This document shows positions 44,119-53,058 of a stretch of DNA of 54,989 nucleotides, one piece after another. Both the position numbers and the translations under genes were made by a program. Under the pieces are notes generated by a model that worked only from the letters and a program-made list of their open reading frames with translations, searched no databases and was not told the origin of the DNA. How positions within the stretch are numbered: the first letter of the stretch is position 1; each line of letters starts with the position of its first letter. This stretch comes from Thermoanaerobaculia bacterium (GTDB lineage Bacteria; Acidobacteriota; Thermoanaerobaculia; Gp7-AA8): NCBI GenBank assembly GCA_017883235.1, contig JADGNY010000029.1, positions 1-54,989 of the forward strand, read 5' to 3'.

Positions 44119-47032
44119 GATCATCGCCAGCGCTGAAAAGCTGGTGGCGAAGGGGAAGATCGAGCCGGCGATCAAAGAGTACGAGCGCCTTCTCGACGAT
44201 AACCCCAGTGATGTCAACACTCTGAATCGCATCGGCGATCTCTGGGTGCGCATCAGCCGCAACGACGAAGCGGTCAAGGTCTTCTCCCGGATTGCCGACC
44301 ATTACTCCAAGGACGGCTTCTTTCTCAAAGCGATCGCGATCTACAAAAAGATCAACAAGCTCGATCCCTCCAAGCTCGATATCTACGCCAAGCTGGCCGA
44401 TCTCTACGGCAAACAGGGGCTGGCGATGGAGGCAAAGAGCCAGTACCAGGTTCTCGCCGACTACTACCTCAAGCACGGTGATCCGGGGAACGCGCTCGCT
44501 ATTTATCGCAAGATCTCCGAGCTCGATCCGAACTCGATCAACGTCCACGTCAAGCTTGCCGACCTCTACTCGCAGAACAACCAGACCAAAGAGGCGCTCA
44601 AGGAGTACGACCGCGTGGGACGCTTGCTGCTCAAGCGAGGCATGCTCGACGAAGCGGTTCAGGTCTTCAAGAAAGCGCTGAAGATCGACGCCGGCAACAT
44701 CGAGCTCGTCGAGTCGCTCGTCACCGCCCTTCTCGAAGCGAAGGACTACGACAACGCGCTTCAGATCGTGCAGGCGTCGATCGAATCGTCCAAGGACAAC
44801 CCGCGGCTTCTGGCGATCTACGGCCGCATCCTCATGACCAAGGGCGACATGAACGGAGCCCGCGCGGCGCTCGAGCGTGCGCATGCGCGCGATGCGAACG
44901 ACGCCAGCGTGCGCGAAGCGCTTTCCGATCTCTACGTCCGCATCGGCAATGCGGACGGCGCGCTGGAGATGCTCTTGCCGATCGTCGAGAAGGCCCTCGC
45001 CCGCGGCGAGCGCGGGACCGCCCTGGAAATGCTGAATCGTCTCCTGCGCGTCGATGCCGGCCATACGCCGACCCTGGAGCGGCTGGTCGCCGTCTACTCC
45101 CGGCTCAACGAGGAGACCAACATCCTCTCATCGCTGAGCAGCCTCGCCGAGGCGCATGTAGCGAAGGGTCACTACGAGAAGGCGGCTGATGTTCTGGAGA
45201 AACTGATCCAGCGCGAACCGCAGAACTCGCAGCACCGCACCAAGCTCCAGTTCGTCCGTACGCAGATAGGCGGTGTGGACACCATGCCGGTGCGGCCGAA
45301 GCCGGGCGGCGATATCCCGGTGGCTCCTCTGTCGATGGAGATCGAGGAGCCTGTGCCGACGTTCGATTCGTTCGAAGAAGGGCCGGGCCTCTCCTTCGAT
45401 CTCGATTCCTCGGAACCGCTGGACCTCGATCTCGACAGCGGTTTCGCGCAGCCGGCTTCTGCCGCACCTACCCCTCCGCCCACTCCGCCACCGGCACCTA
45501 CGCGTCTCCAGTCAGCCGTGGAGAAAGCGGCGGTTGAGCTCGATCAGGAGGAAGGCGGCGAGGATCTCGACTACATCACCGAGCACATCACCGAGGCGGA
45601 GGTATTCGCGAAATACGGCCTCGCCGAGAAAGCAGCGGAGCACCTCCGCGCCATCATCGAACGCGCACCGAAACACCTGGCCGCCCACGAGAAGCTCTAT
45701 CGCATCCTGCTCGAAGAAGCCGACATCAATGGCGCGCGTGCCGCGGCCAATCAGTACATCAGCGTTTTGCGGGAGAGGGGCGACCTGTCGACGGTCGAAA
45801 GCGTGCGCGAAGACTTCGTCATGCGCGGTCACCCGCTGGAGCCGCCTGCGCCTGCGTCGAAGCCCGCCCCGCCGCGCCCCCCCACGATGGAGCGGGCCAT
45901 GCCCACTCCCGACGAAGTTGCTGAGGAGCTCAGTTTCGATCTCGACTCCGGCACGCCCGAGCTCTCGATTCCTGCCGGCGGCGCGGAGCCTCAGTTCTCG
46001 TTCGATGTTCCCGAGCCGGAGCCGTCATTCGACATGCCATCGGTCGACATGCCGGCCTTCGAAATGCCGTCATTCGAGCCCGAGCCGCTCCTGCAAACGC
46101 CTTCGCCGGTTGAGGAGTTCTCATTCGACACGCCAGCCGAGCAGCCGGTTTTCGAGCCTGCCTCATTCGACAATGCTCCCTCGGCAGAGGAGCTCCGCGA
46201 GCTCGATTTCTATATCGAGCAGGAGCTGTTCGATGAAGCGCGCGAAAAGCTTGCCGCGCTCAGTTCCAGGTTTCCTGGGGATGCCTCGGTCGACGAGCGC
46301 CGGACACGTTTCGAAGCCGCCTCCATGCCTGCCGCCAAACCGCCTGCCGACGCCTACGGGCCGCCGGTGCTCTCGCGCGACGAGATCGAGAGCGAGCTTC
46401 TCTTCGCTCTTCCCGATGACGATGACGACTTTCTCGTGCCCGCGCCTCCTCCTCCTCCGCGCGCCGCTGCGCCGCCGCCCGTAACGCCTGTTCACGAGGA
46501 GAACCTCTTCGCCGACGAGGACGACTTTTTCGATCTCGCCGCCGAATTGGAGTCGGAGCTGGAGGAAGAATCGGAGGAGGTCTCTCTCAGTGAAGAGGAG
46601 CAATCGCTCGAAGAGATCTTCAAGGAATTCAAGAAGGGTGTTGAGCAGCAGCTCGATTCCGAGGATTACGATACGCATTACAACCTCGGCATCGCATACA
46701 AAGAGATGGGCCTGATCGATGAAGCCATCGGCGAGTTTCAACTGGCCTCGAAGGATCCGAAGCGCGCCGTCGAATGCGCTTCAATGCTCGGTCTCTGCTT
46801 TCTCGAGAAGGGGATGCCGCAGCTCGCCATCAAGTGGTACCGCAAAGGGCTGGAGATGCCCGAGATCACGCCCGAGGAGCACGTCGGACTGCTCTACGAC
46901 CTCGGCTCCGCGTTCATGGAGGTCGGGGACACCGACAACGCCCAGAAGGCGTTCGTGGAGGTCTACGGTTTGAAGTCGAACTACCGCGATATCGTGACAC
47001 GCATCAAACAGTTGGAAGACGCCCGCCGATGA
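44099..47032 (+). CDS. large TPR-repeat protein
   Basis: The 977-residue protein begins [23 protein letters not shown] repeats fill about residues 1-390 and another set closes the protein (about 850-970: YNLGIAYKEMGLIDEAIGEF, then LGLCFLEKGMPQLAIKWYRK). Between them is an acidic, disordered linker with repeated SFD/FDS and FEMPSFEPEP-type segments, with a helical island near 490-580 (YITEHITEAEVFAKYGLAEK). No enzyme motif or signal peptide is visible. It likely serves as a cytoplasmic scaffold; similar proteins occur in Acidobacteriota and myxobacteria. It overlaps rnhB and the next gene (ATGA). Confidence 0.85.
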   Translation: MAIQRDKIIASAEKLVAKGKIEPAIKEYERLLDDNPSDVNTLNRIGDLWVRISRNDEAVKVFSRIADHYSKDGFFLKAIAIYKKINKLDPSKLDIYAKLADLYGKQGLAMEAKSQYQVLADYYLKHGDPGNALAIYRKISELDPNSINVHVKLADLYSQNNQTKEALKEYDRVGRLLLKRGMLDEAVQVFKKALKIDAGNIELVESLVTALLEAKDYDNALQIVQASIESSKDNPRLLAIYGRILMTKGDMNGARAALERAHARDANDASVREALSDLYVRIGNADGALEMLLPIVEKALARGERGTALEMLNRLLRVDAGHTPTLERLVAVYSRLNEETNILSSLSSLAEAHVAKGHYEKAADVLEKLIQREPQNSQHRTKLQFVRTQIGGVDTMPVRPKPGGDIPVAPLSMEIEEPVPTFDSFEEGPGLSFDLDSSEPLDLDLDSGFAQPASAAPTPPPTPPPAPTRLQSAVEKAAVELDQEEGGEDLDYITEHITEAEVFAKYGLAEKAAEHLRAIIERAPKHLAAHEKLYRILLEEADINGARAAANQYISVLRERGDLSTVESVREDFVMRGHPLEPPAPASKPAPPRPPTMERAMPTPDEVAEELSFDLDSGTPELSIPAGGAEPQFSFDVPEPEPSFDMPSVDMPAFEMPSFEPEPLLQTPSPVEEFSFDTPAEQPVFEPASFDNAPSAEELRELDFYIEQELFDEAREKLAALSSRFPGDASVDERRTRFEAASMPAAKPPADAYGPPVLSRDEIESELLFALPDDDDDFLVPAPPPPPRAAAPPPVTPVHEENLFADEDDFFDLAAELESELEEESEEVSLSEEEQSLEEIFKEFKKGVEQQLDSEDYDTHYNLGIAYKEMGLIDEAIGEFQLASKDPKRAVECASMLGLCFLEKGMPQLAIKWYRKGLEMPEITPEEHVGLLYDLGSAFMEVGDTDNAQKAFVEVYGLKSNYRDIVTRIKQLEDARR

Positions 47033-47523
47033 ACCAGTCGCTGGAATCGTTTCTTCGCTTCGTCAACCTGACCACCTCCGGCCTGCTGGCGGGCTCTCTC
47101 GGCTTTGGCGAACAGGCTCTCGTCCCGGGCTGGCAGCGGGAGTTGCCACAGCACGCCGACCCGCGTTCGCGCGCTCTCACCGCTCTCACCGACGCCAGGA
47201 ATTACTTCAACGCCATCGGTCCCGTGGCGCTGGGGACGGCGGTCACGCTCGCGGTCGGTTCACGCGACGTCAAACCGCTCAAGCGCGCGCTCGACGCCGC
47301 GGCCGCGATCAGCCTGGCTGGCGTCCTCGCCGCCACGATCATGGTGACGGTTCCGATCAACAAGGAGCTGGAAGGGCAGGCCCCGACCGACTATCCCAGC
47401 GAGCGGTCGCAATCGCTGGCGAAGAACTGGTCCCGAGCCCACGCCATTCGCACTACCCTCGGCGTCAGCGCGTTTCTCTGCGCGGTGGCGTCGAATCTCG
47501 CGCGCTCGTCTCACGCGAAGTGA
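47029..47523 (+). CDS. DUF1772-like membrane protein
   Basis: The 164-residue protein has three to four hydrophobic segments (about 8-28, 58-79, 88-108 and 139-157) and the pattern VTVPINKELEGQAPTDYPSE seen in DUF1772 proteins. Function is unknown. ATG 47029 lies in an ATGA overlap with the TPR gene. Its last 13 bp overlap the end of convergent thiL. Confidence 0.75.
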   Translation: MNQSLESFLRFVNLTTSGLLAGSLGFGEQALVPGWQRELPQHADPRSRALTALTDARNYFNAIGPVALGTAVTLAVGSRDVKPLKRALDAAAAISLAGVLAATIMVTVPINKELEGQAPTDYPSERSQSLAKNWSRAHAIRTTLGVSAFLCAVASNLARSSHAK

Positions 47524-48416
47524 TCGAATCCGCGCGGCGCAAGCAACTCGCCGTTGACGCGTACTCCCCGCTCCTCCGTGATTCGCCCGATTGCGTACAC
47601 CGGCCGCCCAACTCGCGCGCTCAGCTCGGACTCGCGCATCGATGAGGTGAAGAGAAGCGCGTACTCCTCGCCGCCATGCAGCACCGCGTCGCGGACGTTG
47701 ATGCCGAGGCGCGGGCCGTAGCGGGGAAGATCGGGGAATGCCGGAATGCGATCGCCGTCGATCAGCGCGCCGGCGTTCGAGGCATCGCAGAGATGGTGGA
47801 GATCGGTCGAGAAACCGTCGGACACGTCGATGCAACTCGTGGCGATGCCAACGAGCTTCATCCCCAGCGCCACTTCTGCTTCCGGTTCGAGATGGCGGCG
47901 CTTCGCCGATTCGATGAACTCCCGCTCCGCGTAATCAGCCGCTTCCGCCCCTCGCTGCAACAGCGCCAGTCCGGCCGCCGAGCCCCCGACCGGCCGGCTG
48001 AGATAGATGCGGTCGCCGCGCCGCGCGCCGCTTCGAAGGATCGGGTGAGCCGCCTCTCCGATCAGCGTGATCGACACGAACGCGCGCTCGGCGCGGGAGA
48101 GATCGCCGCCGACGATCTCGACGTCGTGTTCCCGCGCCGCCGCCGCCAACTCTTCGATGATCGACGCGGCAAACGCCTCTTCCGGCGAGCCGATGGCAAC
48201 GACGGCATACTGCGGCCTCCCTCCCATCGCCGCGATATCGGACAGGTTGACGGCGAGGCTTTTGCGGGCAATAAGCCGCAGCGGGATATCGCGCGTGAAG
48301 TCGACGTTCTCGACAAGCACGTCATTCGTGATGACCTGCGTACCGATCACGGCCGCGTCGTCGCCCGCGCGGGGGAAGAGCTCGCGGATGCGCGCAATCA
48401 GATCGGCCTCGCTCAT
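47511..48416 (-). CDS. thiL: thiamine-monophosphate kinase
   Basis: The 301-residue enzyme makes thiamine diphosphate, the cofactor used by Dxs. It shows the PurM/ThiL fold landmarks GDDAAVIG, TNDVLVENVDFTRD, KSLAVNLSDIAAMGGRP, EIVGGDLSRAER and CIDVSDGFSTDLHHLC. The ATG at 48416 overlaps the truA stop codon (ATGA); the longer open frame upstream lies antisense to nothing useful and inside truA. Confidence 0.95.
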   Translation of the reverse strand: MSEADLIARIRELFPRAGDDAAVIGTQVITNDVLVENVDFTRDIPLRLIARKSLAVNLSDIAAMGGRPQYAVVAIGSPEEAFAASIIEELAAAAREHDVEIVGGDLSRAERAFVSITLIGEAAHPILRSGARRGDRIYLSRPVGGSAAGLALLQRGAEAADYAEREFIESAKRRHLEPEAEVALGMKLVGIATSCIDVSDGFSTDLHHLCDASNAGALIDGDRIPAFPDLPRYGPRLGINVRDAVLHGGEEYALLFTSSMRESELSARVGRPVYAIGRITEERGVRVNGELLAPRGFDHFA

Positions 48417-49195
48417 CGTCTGATGACCGGCACAATCGGTTCGAGCGGACGATCGAACGCCTCGCCCGGATAGAGGACCGCCTCGAGAAAGAGTCCCGAG
48501 GGGGGGGCCGTCGGTTCGACGTTCGCCGCATTCGCTTTCAGCCTGGCCGCGAGATCCTCCGGGGTGGCATTGCCGCGGCCGATCTCCACGGCGAAGGCCA
48601 CCAGCTTGCGCACCATCTTCCAGAGAAAATGCGACGCTTCGATCCGGAACAGGATCAGATCGCCGCTCGCCGCCGCGTCGCATCGCTCGACGACGACGAT
48701 GCGCGAGTCTTCTTCTTTCATCCGCCGGTCGCTGAAGGCGCTGAAGTCGTGCCGTCCTTCGAGCAACTTCGCCGCACGGGTAATGGCGCCGAGGTCGAGG
48801 CGGTCTTTGATCCACCAGACAAACGGCTTTGCGAAGGCGGTGCGTCGCGTGGCGATCTGGTAGAGATACACGCGCGAGATGGCATCGTGCCGGGCATGGA
48901 AGCGGTCATTCACCCGCGACGACGCCACGATGCTGATGTCATGCGGCAGGAGGTCGTTGATCTTGCGCGAGAGCACCAGCGGATCGACCGCTTTGTGCGC
49001 GCGCAGATGCGCGACCTGCGCCGCCCCGTGGACGCCGGCATCCGTCCGTCCCGCGCCGCCGATGTCGACCTCGCCGACCACTTGCGTGGCCGCGCGGAGG
49101 AGGTGGCCCTGGACCGTTTTCGGCGTGTTACCCTGCGCCTGCCATCCTGAGTACCGCGTACCTTCGTACTCGATCGTGAGCTTATAAGTCGGCAT
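48413..49195 (-). CDS. truA: tRNA pseudouridine(38-40) synthase
   Basis: The 260-residue enzyme converts uridines 38-40 of tRNA to pseudouridine. The catalytic Asp52 lies in GGAGRTDAGVHGAAQ, and the opening YKLTIEYEGTRYSGWQAQG and the motif FHARHDAISRVYLYQI are typical. ATG 49195 sits in GCATGC, so its start codon shares two bases with the divergent DUF971 gene. Confidence 0.97.
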   Translation of the reverse strand: MPTYKLTIEYEGTRYSGWQAQGNTPKTVQGHLLRAATQVVGEVDIGGAGRTDAGVHGAAQVAHLRAHKAVDPLVLSRKINDLLPHDISIVASSRVNDRFHARHDAISRVYLYQIATRRTAFAKPFVWWIKDRLDLGAITRAAKLLEGRHDFSAFSDRRMKEEDSRIVVVERCDAAASGDLILFRIEASHFLWKMVRKLVAFAVEIGRGNATPEDLAARLKANAANVEPTAPPSGLFLEAVLYPGEAFDRPLEPIVPVIRR

Positions 49196-49517
49196 GCGCC
49201 CCGCGTCGTACCAGGTTGTCGGTGATCTGTTAGCAGTCGTCTGGGACGACGGCCACGAATCATACTATCCGCTGGAAGCCCTTCGCCGCGCCTGTCCCTG
49301 TGCCGGCTGCTCCGGCGAGCCCGATCTCTTCGGGCGCATGTCCGCCGGCCCCCCGCCCCGCTACACCCCCGCGTCGTTCCAACTCCAGAGCGTCACCCCG
49401 ATCGGCAACTACGCCCTCCAGCCGAACTGGGCCGATGGCCACACGTACGGGATGTGGACGTACGACAGCCTCCGCGCTTTCTGCGGATGCGGAGAGTGTG
49501 GCGGCAAGTCTGAATGA
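49194..49517 (+). CDS. DUF971 (GBBH-like N-terminal) domain protein
   Basis: The 107-residue protein has the pattern LLAVVWDDGHESYYPLEALR, the cysteine motif CPCAGC, IGNYALQPNWADGHTYGMWT and an end CGCGEC that may complete a metal site. Stand-alone DUF971 proteins are linked in some bacteria to iron-sulfur cluster handling; the role here is not shown. ATG 49194 overlaps the truA start codon on the other strand. Confidence 0.9.
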   Translation: MRPASYQVVGDLLAVVWDDGHESYYPLEALRRACPCAGCSGEPDLFGRMSAGPPPRYTPASFQLQSVTPIGNYALQPNWADGHTYGMWTYDSLRAFCGCGECGGKSE

Positions 49518-49592
49518 TCGCCTGCGTAGCTCTCCGAACGAAGCCGGCTCAAGGTCGCGAAAATCGCGAAGGTAAGGCATTAAGATTCGCCG

Positions 49593-50114
49593 GTGGCGCT
49601 CGTCTTCGTCGCCGGCAATGCCGCCGACGTCTTTGCTCCCGATCTCGCAAAGGCGATCGACGCCGGGCTGCGGAATCGATTCCCGGCGCTGGCGGCCGTC
49701 CGCGGCGAGCCGTATCGCTCCGACCCCGTCGAAGGCATCGGCTGGCCGCAACTGCAGACGCGCGTGATGCGGACGATCGAGGCCGCACCGCACCTCTCCG
49801 GGCTGGATGCCTATCAGTCGGTCTACCTCCCTCTGCGGTTCGAGATCGTCGAGCAGATCGTCATCCCCACCGTCGCCGATCCATTCGAGGCCGGCAGTCT
49901 CGATGCCCTGCTCGACGAATTGCACCTCTTCGCCGCGAAAGCCTCGCTGCCGACCGACGACGTAGAGTTGATGCAACTGGCGGCGAAGTATCTCGAAGAC
50001 GATGCGCTCTTTGATACCGATCTCGATATCCAGACCTACGTGCAACTCTTCCTGACCGCGAAACAGGCCGCGGCGCATCGTGTGGGGTTGTGGATCGACA
50101 GCAGTTCATCCTGA
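49593..50114 (+). CDS. hypothetical protein
   Basis: The 173-residue cytoplasmic protein starts with GTG at 49593 (MALVFVAGNAADVFAPDLAK). It has no signal peptide or membrane helix and is rich in Ala, Leu and Asp. The middle, LPLRFEIVEQIVIPTVADPF, and a helical C-terminus do not match a family I know. GAAGGTAAGG upstream could serve as the ribosome site. It ends just before a REP-like palindrome. Confidence 0.65.
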   Translation: MALVFVAGNAADVFAPDLAKAIDAGLRNRFPALAAVRGEPYRSDPVEGIGWPQLQTRVMRTIEAAPHLSGLDAYQSVYLPLRFEIVEQIVIPTVADPFEAGSLDALLDELHLFAAKASLPTDDVELMQLAAKYLEDDALFDTDLDIQTYVQLFLTAKQAAAHRVGLWIDSSSS

Positions 50115-50138
50115 TGGGAGCGATGGCGTTGGCAGGCA

Positions 50139-50178
50139 ATCCTGACGGCGAGCGCAGCGAGCCTGTCAGGATCTCCGG
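50139..50178. repeat. REP-like palindrome
   Basis: ATCCTGAC (50139-50146) ... GTCAGGAT (50165-50172), followed by CTCCGG. The central part reads GGCGAGCGCAGCGAGCCT. Same family as the copies at 50224, 52937 and 52988, in the opposite orientation. Confidence 0.85.
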
Positions 50179-50217
50179 TTGGCCCGCGATGAGTGAACCT
50201 ACGTCCGCGAGGTGTCA

Positions 50218-50257
50218 CCGGAGATCCTGACGGCCTCGCTGCGCGAGTCGTCAGGAT
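50218..50257. repeat. REP-like palindrome before mprF
   Basis: CCGGAG leads into ATCCTGAC (50224-50231) ... GTCAGGAT (50250-50257). It ends 16 bp before the mprF start codon and could shield or structure its leader. Confidence 0.85.
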
Positions 50258-50273
50258 AGACTTCAAACTCCGC

Positions 50274-52823
50274 ATGGACCGCCTCAAACGACTGGCCCCG
50301 TTCCTCAAACCGCTGGTGATCCTGGCGCTGTTTGCGGTCGCGCTGCGGGTACTGCACGACACGCTGGCGCAGTATCGCTATCGCCAGGTCATCGGCTACA
50401 TCAACACTCTCCCGCGCCACCAACTCGTTCTCGCCGTCGTCCTCACGCTCCTCAGCTACCTGGTGATGACCGGCTACGACACGCTGGCCTTCCAATACAT
50501 CCGGCATCCGCTTCCGTACTTCAAGATCGCCCTGGCCTCGTTCATCGGCTACGCCTTCAACAACAGCGTCGGCCTCTCGGGGCTCGTGGGCGGCTCGCTG
50601 CGCTTCCGGCTCTACAACGCCTGGCGTCTTACCGCCGTCGAGATCGCGAAAGTCATCACCTTCTGCACGATCAGCTTCTGGCTCGGCTTCGTACTGCTCG
50701 GCGGGTTTTTCTTTCTGGCCACGCCGCCGGAGATTCCACCTTCGATTCATCTGCCATTCGTGTCGATCCGCTTTCTCGGCATCGTGCTGCTCCTGCCGGC
50801 GATCGCCTACATGCTCTGGATCGTCATCCGCCGCGAGCCGATCCGCATCAAACAGTGGGAGTTCGAGTTGCCGTCGGCCCGGCTGTTTCTGGCTCAGGTG
50901 ACGACGTCGTGCCTCGACTGGCTCCTCGCCGCCGGCGTTCTCTACGTTCTGCTGCCCGCCTCGCTGCCGGTGACATTCGGCCGGTTCTTCTGCATCTTCC
51001 TTCTGGCGCAGATCGCCGGTGTCGCCTCCAATGTGCCGGGCGGCCTGGGCATCTTCGAGGCCATCATCATCGTCTTCCTGGCGCCCTTCTCTTCGGCCTC
51101 GGCGATCCTCGGCACGCTGGTCGCCTTCCGCGCCATTTACTACCTTCTGCCACTCCTGGCTGCCATTCTGCTGCTGGCGATCCACGAGATCGTCGAGAAG
51201 CGCGAAGGGGTCGCCAAGGCGTGGAGGATCTTCGGCCGCTGGGCGCCCGGCCTCGCCCCGCAACTCCTCGCCTTCACGACGTTCGTCGGGGGAGCGGTAC
51301 TGCTCTTTTCCGGAGCCACGCCGACGCTCCCCGGACGCCTCAGTTTCCTGCGCCGCAATGTGCCGTTGCCGGTCGTCGAGCTGTCACACTTTTTTGGTTC
51401 GATCACCGGCGCGGCCTTGTTGCTGCTCGCGCGCGGTTTGCAACGGCGCCTCGATGCCGCCTACCAGATCACCGTGGGCGTGCTCGGGGCGGGCATCCTG
51501 TTTCAGCTCTTCAAAGGCGGAGACTTCGAAGAGGCCATCATCCTGGCGGTGATGCTCTTCGCGATCGTGGCGGCGCGGCGTCACTTCTACCGCAAGGCCG
51601 CTCTCCTCAATGAAGGCTTCGGACCGGGCTGGATCACCGCCATCATCCTCGTCGTCATCACGTCGGCCTGGCTTGGTTTTTTCAGCTACAAACACGTCGA
51701 GTATTCGAGAGATCTCTGGTGGCACTTCTCATTCCGCGCCGACGCCCCGCGTTTCCTGCGAGCCTCGGTCGGTGCCATCGGCGTGTTACTGCTTTATTCA
51801 ATCCAGCGACTGCTCCGCCCCGCACTTCAGGAGCCCGATCCGCCGCGGATCGAAGAGCTCGATCGCGCCGCCGCAATCATCAAGAACGAAAAGAACAGCC
51901 AGACCAGCGTGGCCCTGCTCGGTGACAAACCGCTGCTGTTCAGCCCGAGTGGACGTGCGTTCCTGATGTACGGCGTGGAAGGCCGGAGCTGGATTGCGAT
52001 GGGTGACCCGGTTGGCGCCGAGGACGAGAAACAGGAGCTGATCTGGCAATTCCGCGAACTGTGCGACCTTCACGTGGGCTGGCCGGTGTTCTACGAAGTG
52101 CAGCGCCAGAACATGCACCTCTATCTCGAGCTCGGCCTGACGCTGTTGAAAATCGGAGAGCAGGGACGGGTAGCGCTGGAGAGCTTTTCGCTGGAGGGGA
52201 GCAAACGCAAGTGGATGCGCTATGCGCTGCGGCGCGTCGAGGCGGAAGGCTGCCGGTTCGAGATCATCGATCCCGGCCCGGTCATCGAAGAGCTCCACGC
52301 CATCTCCGACTCATGGCTCGCAGAGAAGCGAACGCGCGAGAAAGGTTTTTCCCTCGGCTTCTTCTCCGAGCAGTACATCCGGCGCGGCAAGGTTGCGGTC
52401 GTGCGCCGCGGCGATCGCATCGTGGCCTTTGCCAACCTGTGGGAAGGAGCGCACGAAGAGCTGTCCGGCGACCTGATGCGCCACCTCCCTGACGCGCCGG
52501 CCAGCGTGATGGACTACATGTTCATCAGCCTCATTCTCTGGTCGCAACAAAATGGCTACCGCTGGTTCAACCTCGGCATGGCCCCTCTGTCGGGACTGGA
52601 GAACCGCGCTCTCGGCACGCTGTGGAGCCGCATCGGTGCGCTGACCTACCGATTCGGCGAGAACTTCTACAACTTCCAGGGGCTTCGCCAGTACAAGGAG
52701 AAATTCAACCCGGTCTGGGAGCCGATGTATCTGGCGAGCCCTGGTGGCCTTGCATTGCCGCGAATTCTGACGAATCTCGCGGCGCTGATTTCAGGGGGGT
52801 TGCGCGGGGTGATCTCGAAGTAG
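50274..52823 (+). CDS. mprF: MprF-type phosphatidylglycerol lysyl/alanyl transferase and flippase
   Basis: The 849-residue membrane protein should attach an amino acid to phosphatidylglycerol and move the product outward, lowering surface charge. The N-terminal half has about a dozen membrane helices (flippase part, with YAFNNSVGLSGLVGGSLRFR). The C-terminal 300 residues form the DUF2156 transferase domain, with LGDKPLLFSPSGRAFLMYGV, EGRSWIAMGDPVG and NLGMAPLSGLENR. ATG 50274 is chosen because the upstream open frame is REP sequence. Whether Lys or Ala is transferred cannot be read. Confidence 0.92.
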   Translation: MDRLKRLAPFLKPLVILALFAVALRVLHDTLAQYRYRQVIGYINTLPRHQLVLAVVLTLLSYLVMTGYDTLAFQYIRHPLPYFKIALASFIGYAFNNSVGLSGLVGGSLRFRLYNAWRLTAVEIAKVITFCTISFWLGFVLLGGFFFLATPPEIPPSIHLPFVSIRFLGIVLLLPAIAYMLWIVIRREPIRIKQWEFELPSARLFLAQVTTSCLDWLLAAGVLYVLLPASLPVTFGRFFCIFLLAQIAGVASNVPGGLGIFEAIIIVFLAPFSSASAILGTLVAFRAIYYLLPLLAAILLLAIHEIVEKREGVAKAWRIFGRWAPGLAPQLLAFTTFVGGAVLLFSGATPTLPGRLSFLRRNVPLPVVELSHFFGSITGAALLLLARGLQRRLDAAYQITVGVLGAGILFQLFKGGDFEEAIILAVMLFAIVAARRHFYRKAALLNEGFGPGWITAIILVVITSAWLGFFSYKHVEYSRDLWWHFSFRADAPRFLRASVGAIGVLLLYSIQRLLRPALQEPDPPRIEELDRAAAIIKNEKNSQTSVALLGDKPLLFSPSGRAFLMYGVEGRSWIAMGDPVGAEDEKQELIWQFRELCDLHVGWPVFYEVQRQNMHLYLELGLTLLKIGEQGRVALESFSLEGSKRKWMRYALRRVEAEGCRFEIIDPGPVIEELHAISDSWLAEKRTREKGFSLGFFSEQYIRRGKVAVVRRGDRIVAFANLWEGAHEELSGDLMRHLPDAPASVMDYMFISLILWSQQNGYRWFNLGMAPLSGLENRALGTLWSRIGALTYRFGENFYNFQGLRQYKEKFNPVWEPMYLASPGGLALPRILTNLAALISGGLRGVISK

Positions 52824-52843
52824 GTTGTCTGTCCCAAGAGTCC

Positions 52844-52867
52844 ATCCTGCGGCGAAGCGCGCAGGAT
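52844..52867. repeat. REP-like palindrome, short form
   Basis: ATCCTGC (52844-52850) GGCGAAGCGC GCAGGAT (52861-52867), then CTCCGG. An identical 24-bp copy is at 54832-54855. Confidence 0.8.
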
Positions 52868-52930
52868 CTCCGGTGGTGCCGCGCGAGCTGAACAAACGCC
52901 GCGCTTGTCGTGGAGTATCGCGCGATGCTA

Positions 52931-53045
52931 CCGGAGATCCTGACAGGTTCGCTTCGCTCGCCGTCAGGATGGACTTCTCCACCGGAGATCCTGACAGGCT
53001 CGCTTCGCTCGCCGTCAGGATGAACTTCGCGCTCGCCGTCAGGAT
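52931..53045. repeat. cluster of two REP-like palindromes and a half copy
   Basis: Copies ATCCTGAC (52937-52944) ... GTCAGGAT (52963-52970) and ATCCTGAC (52988-52995) ... GTCAGGAT (53014-53021) each follow CCGGAG, with cores AGGTTCGCTTCGCTCGCC and AGGCTCGCTTCGCTCGCC. A third partial copy, GCTCGCCGTCAGGAT, ends at 53045. They fill the space before the amidase start. Confidence 0.88.
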
Positions 53046-53058
53046 AGAATTTGAAAAC

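Noticed and set aside
52825-53058. N-terminal extension of the amidase, and likewise of mprF at 50193-50273
   Set aside because: The extended frames translate REP-like palindromes, and clear signal-peptide or membrane starts lie downstream.
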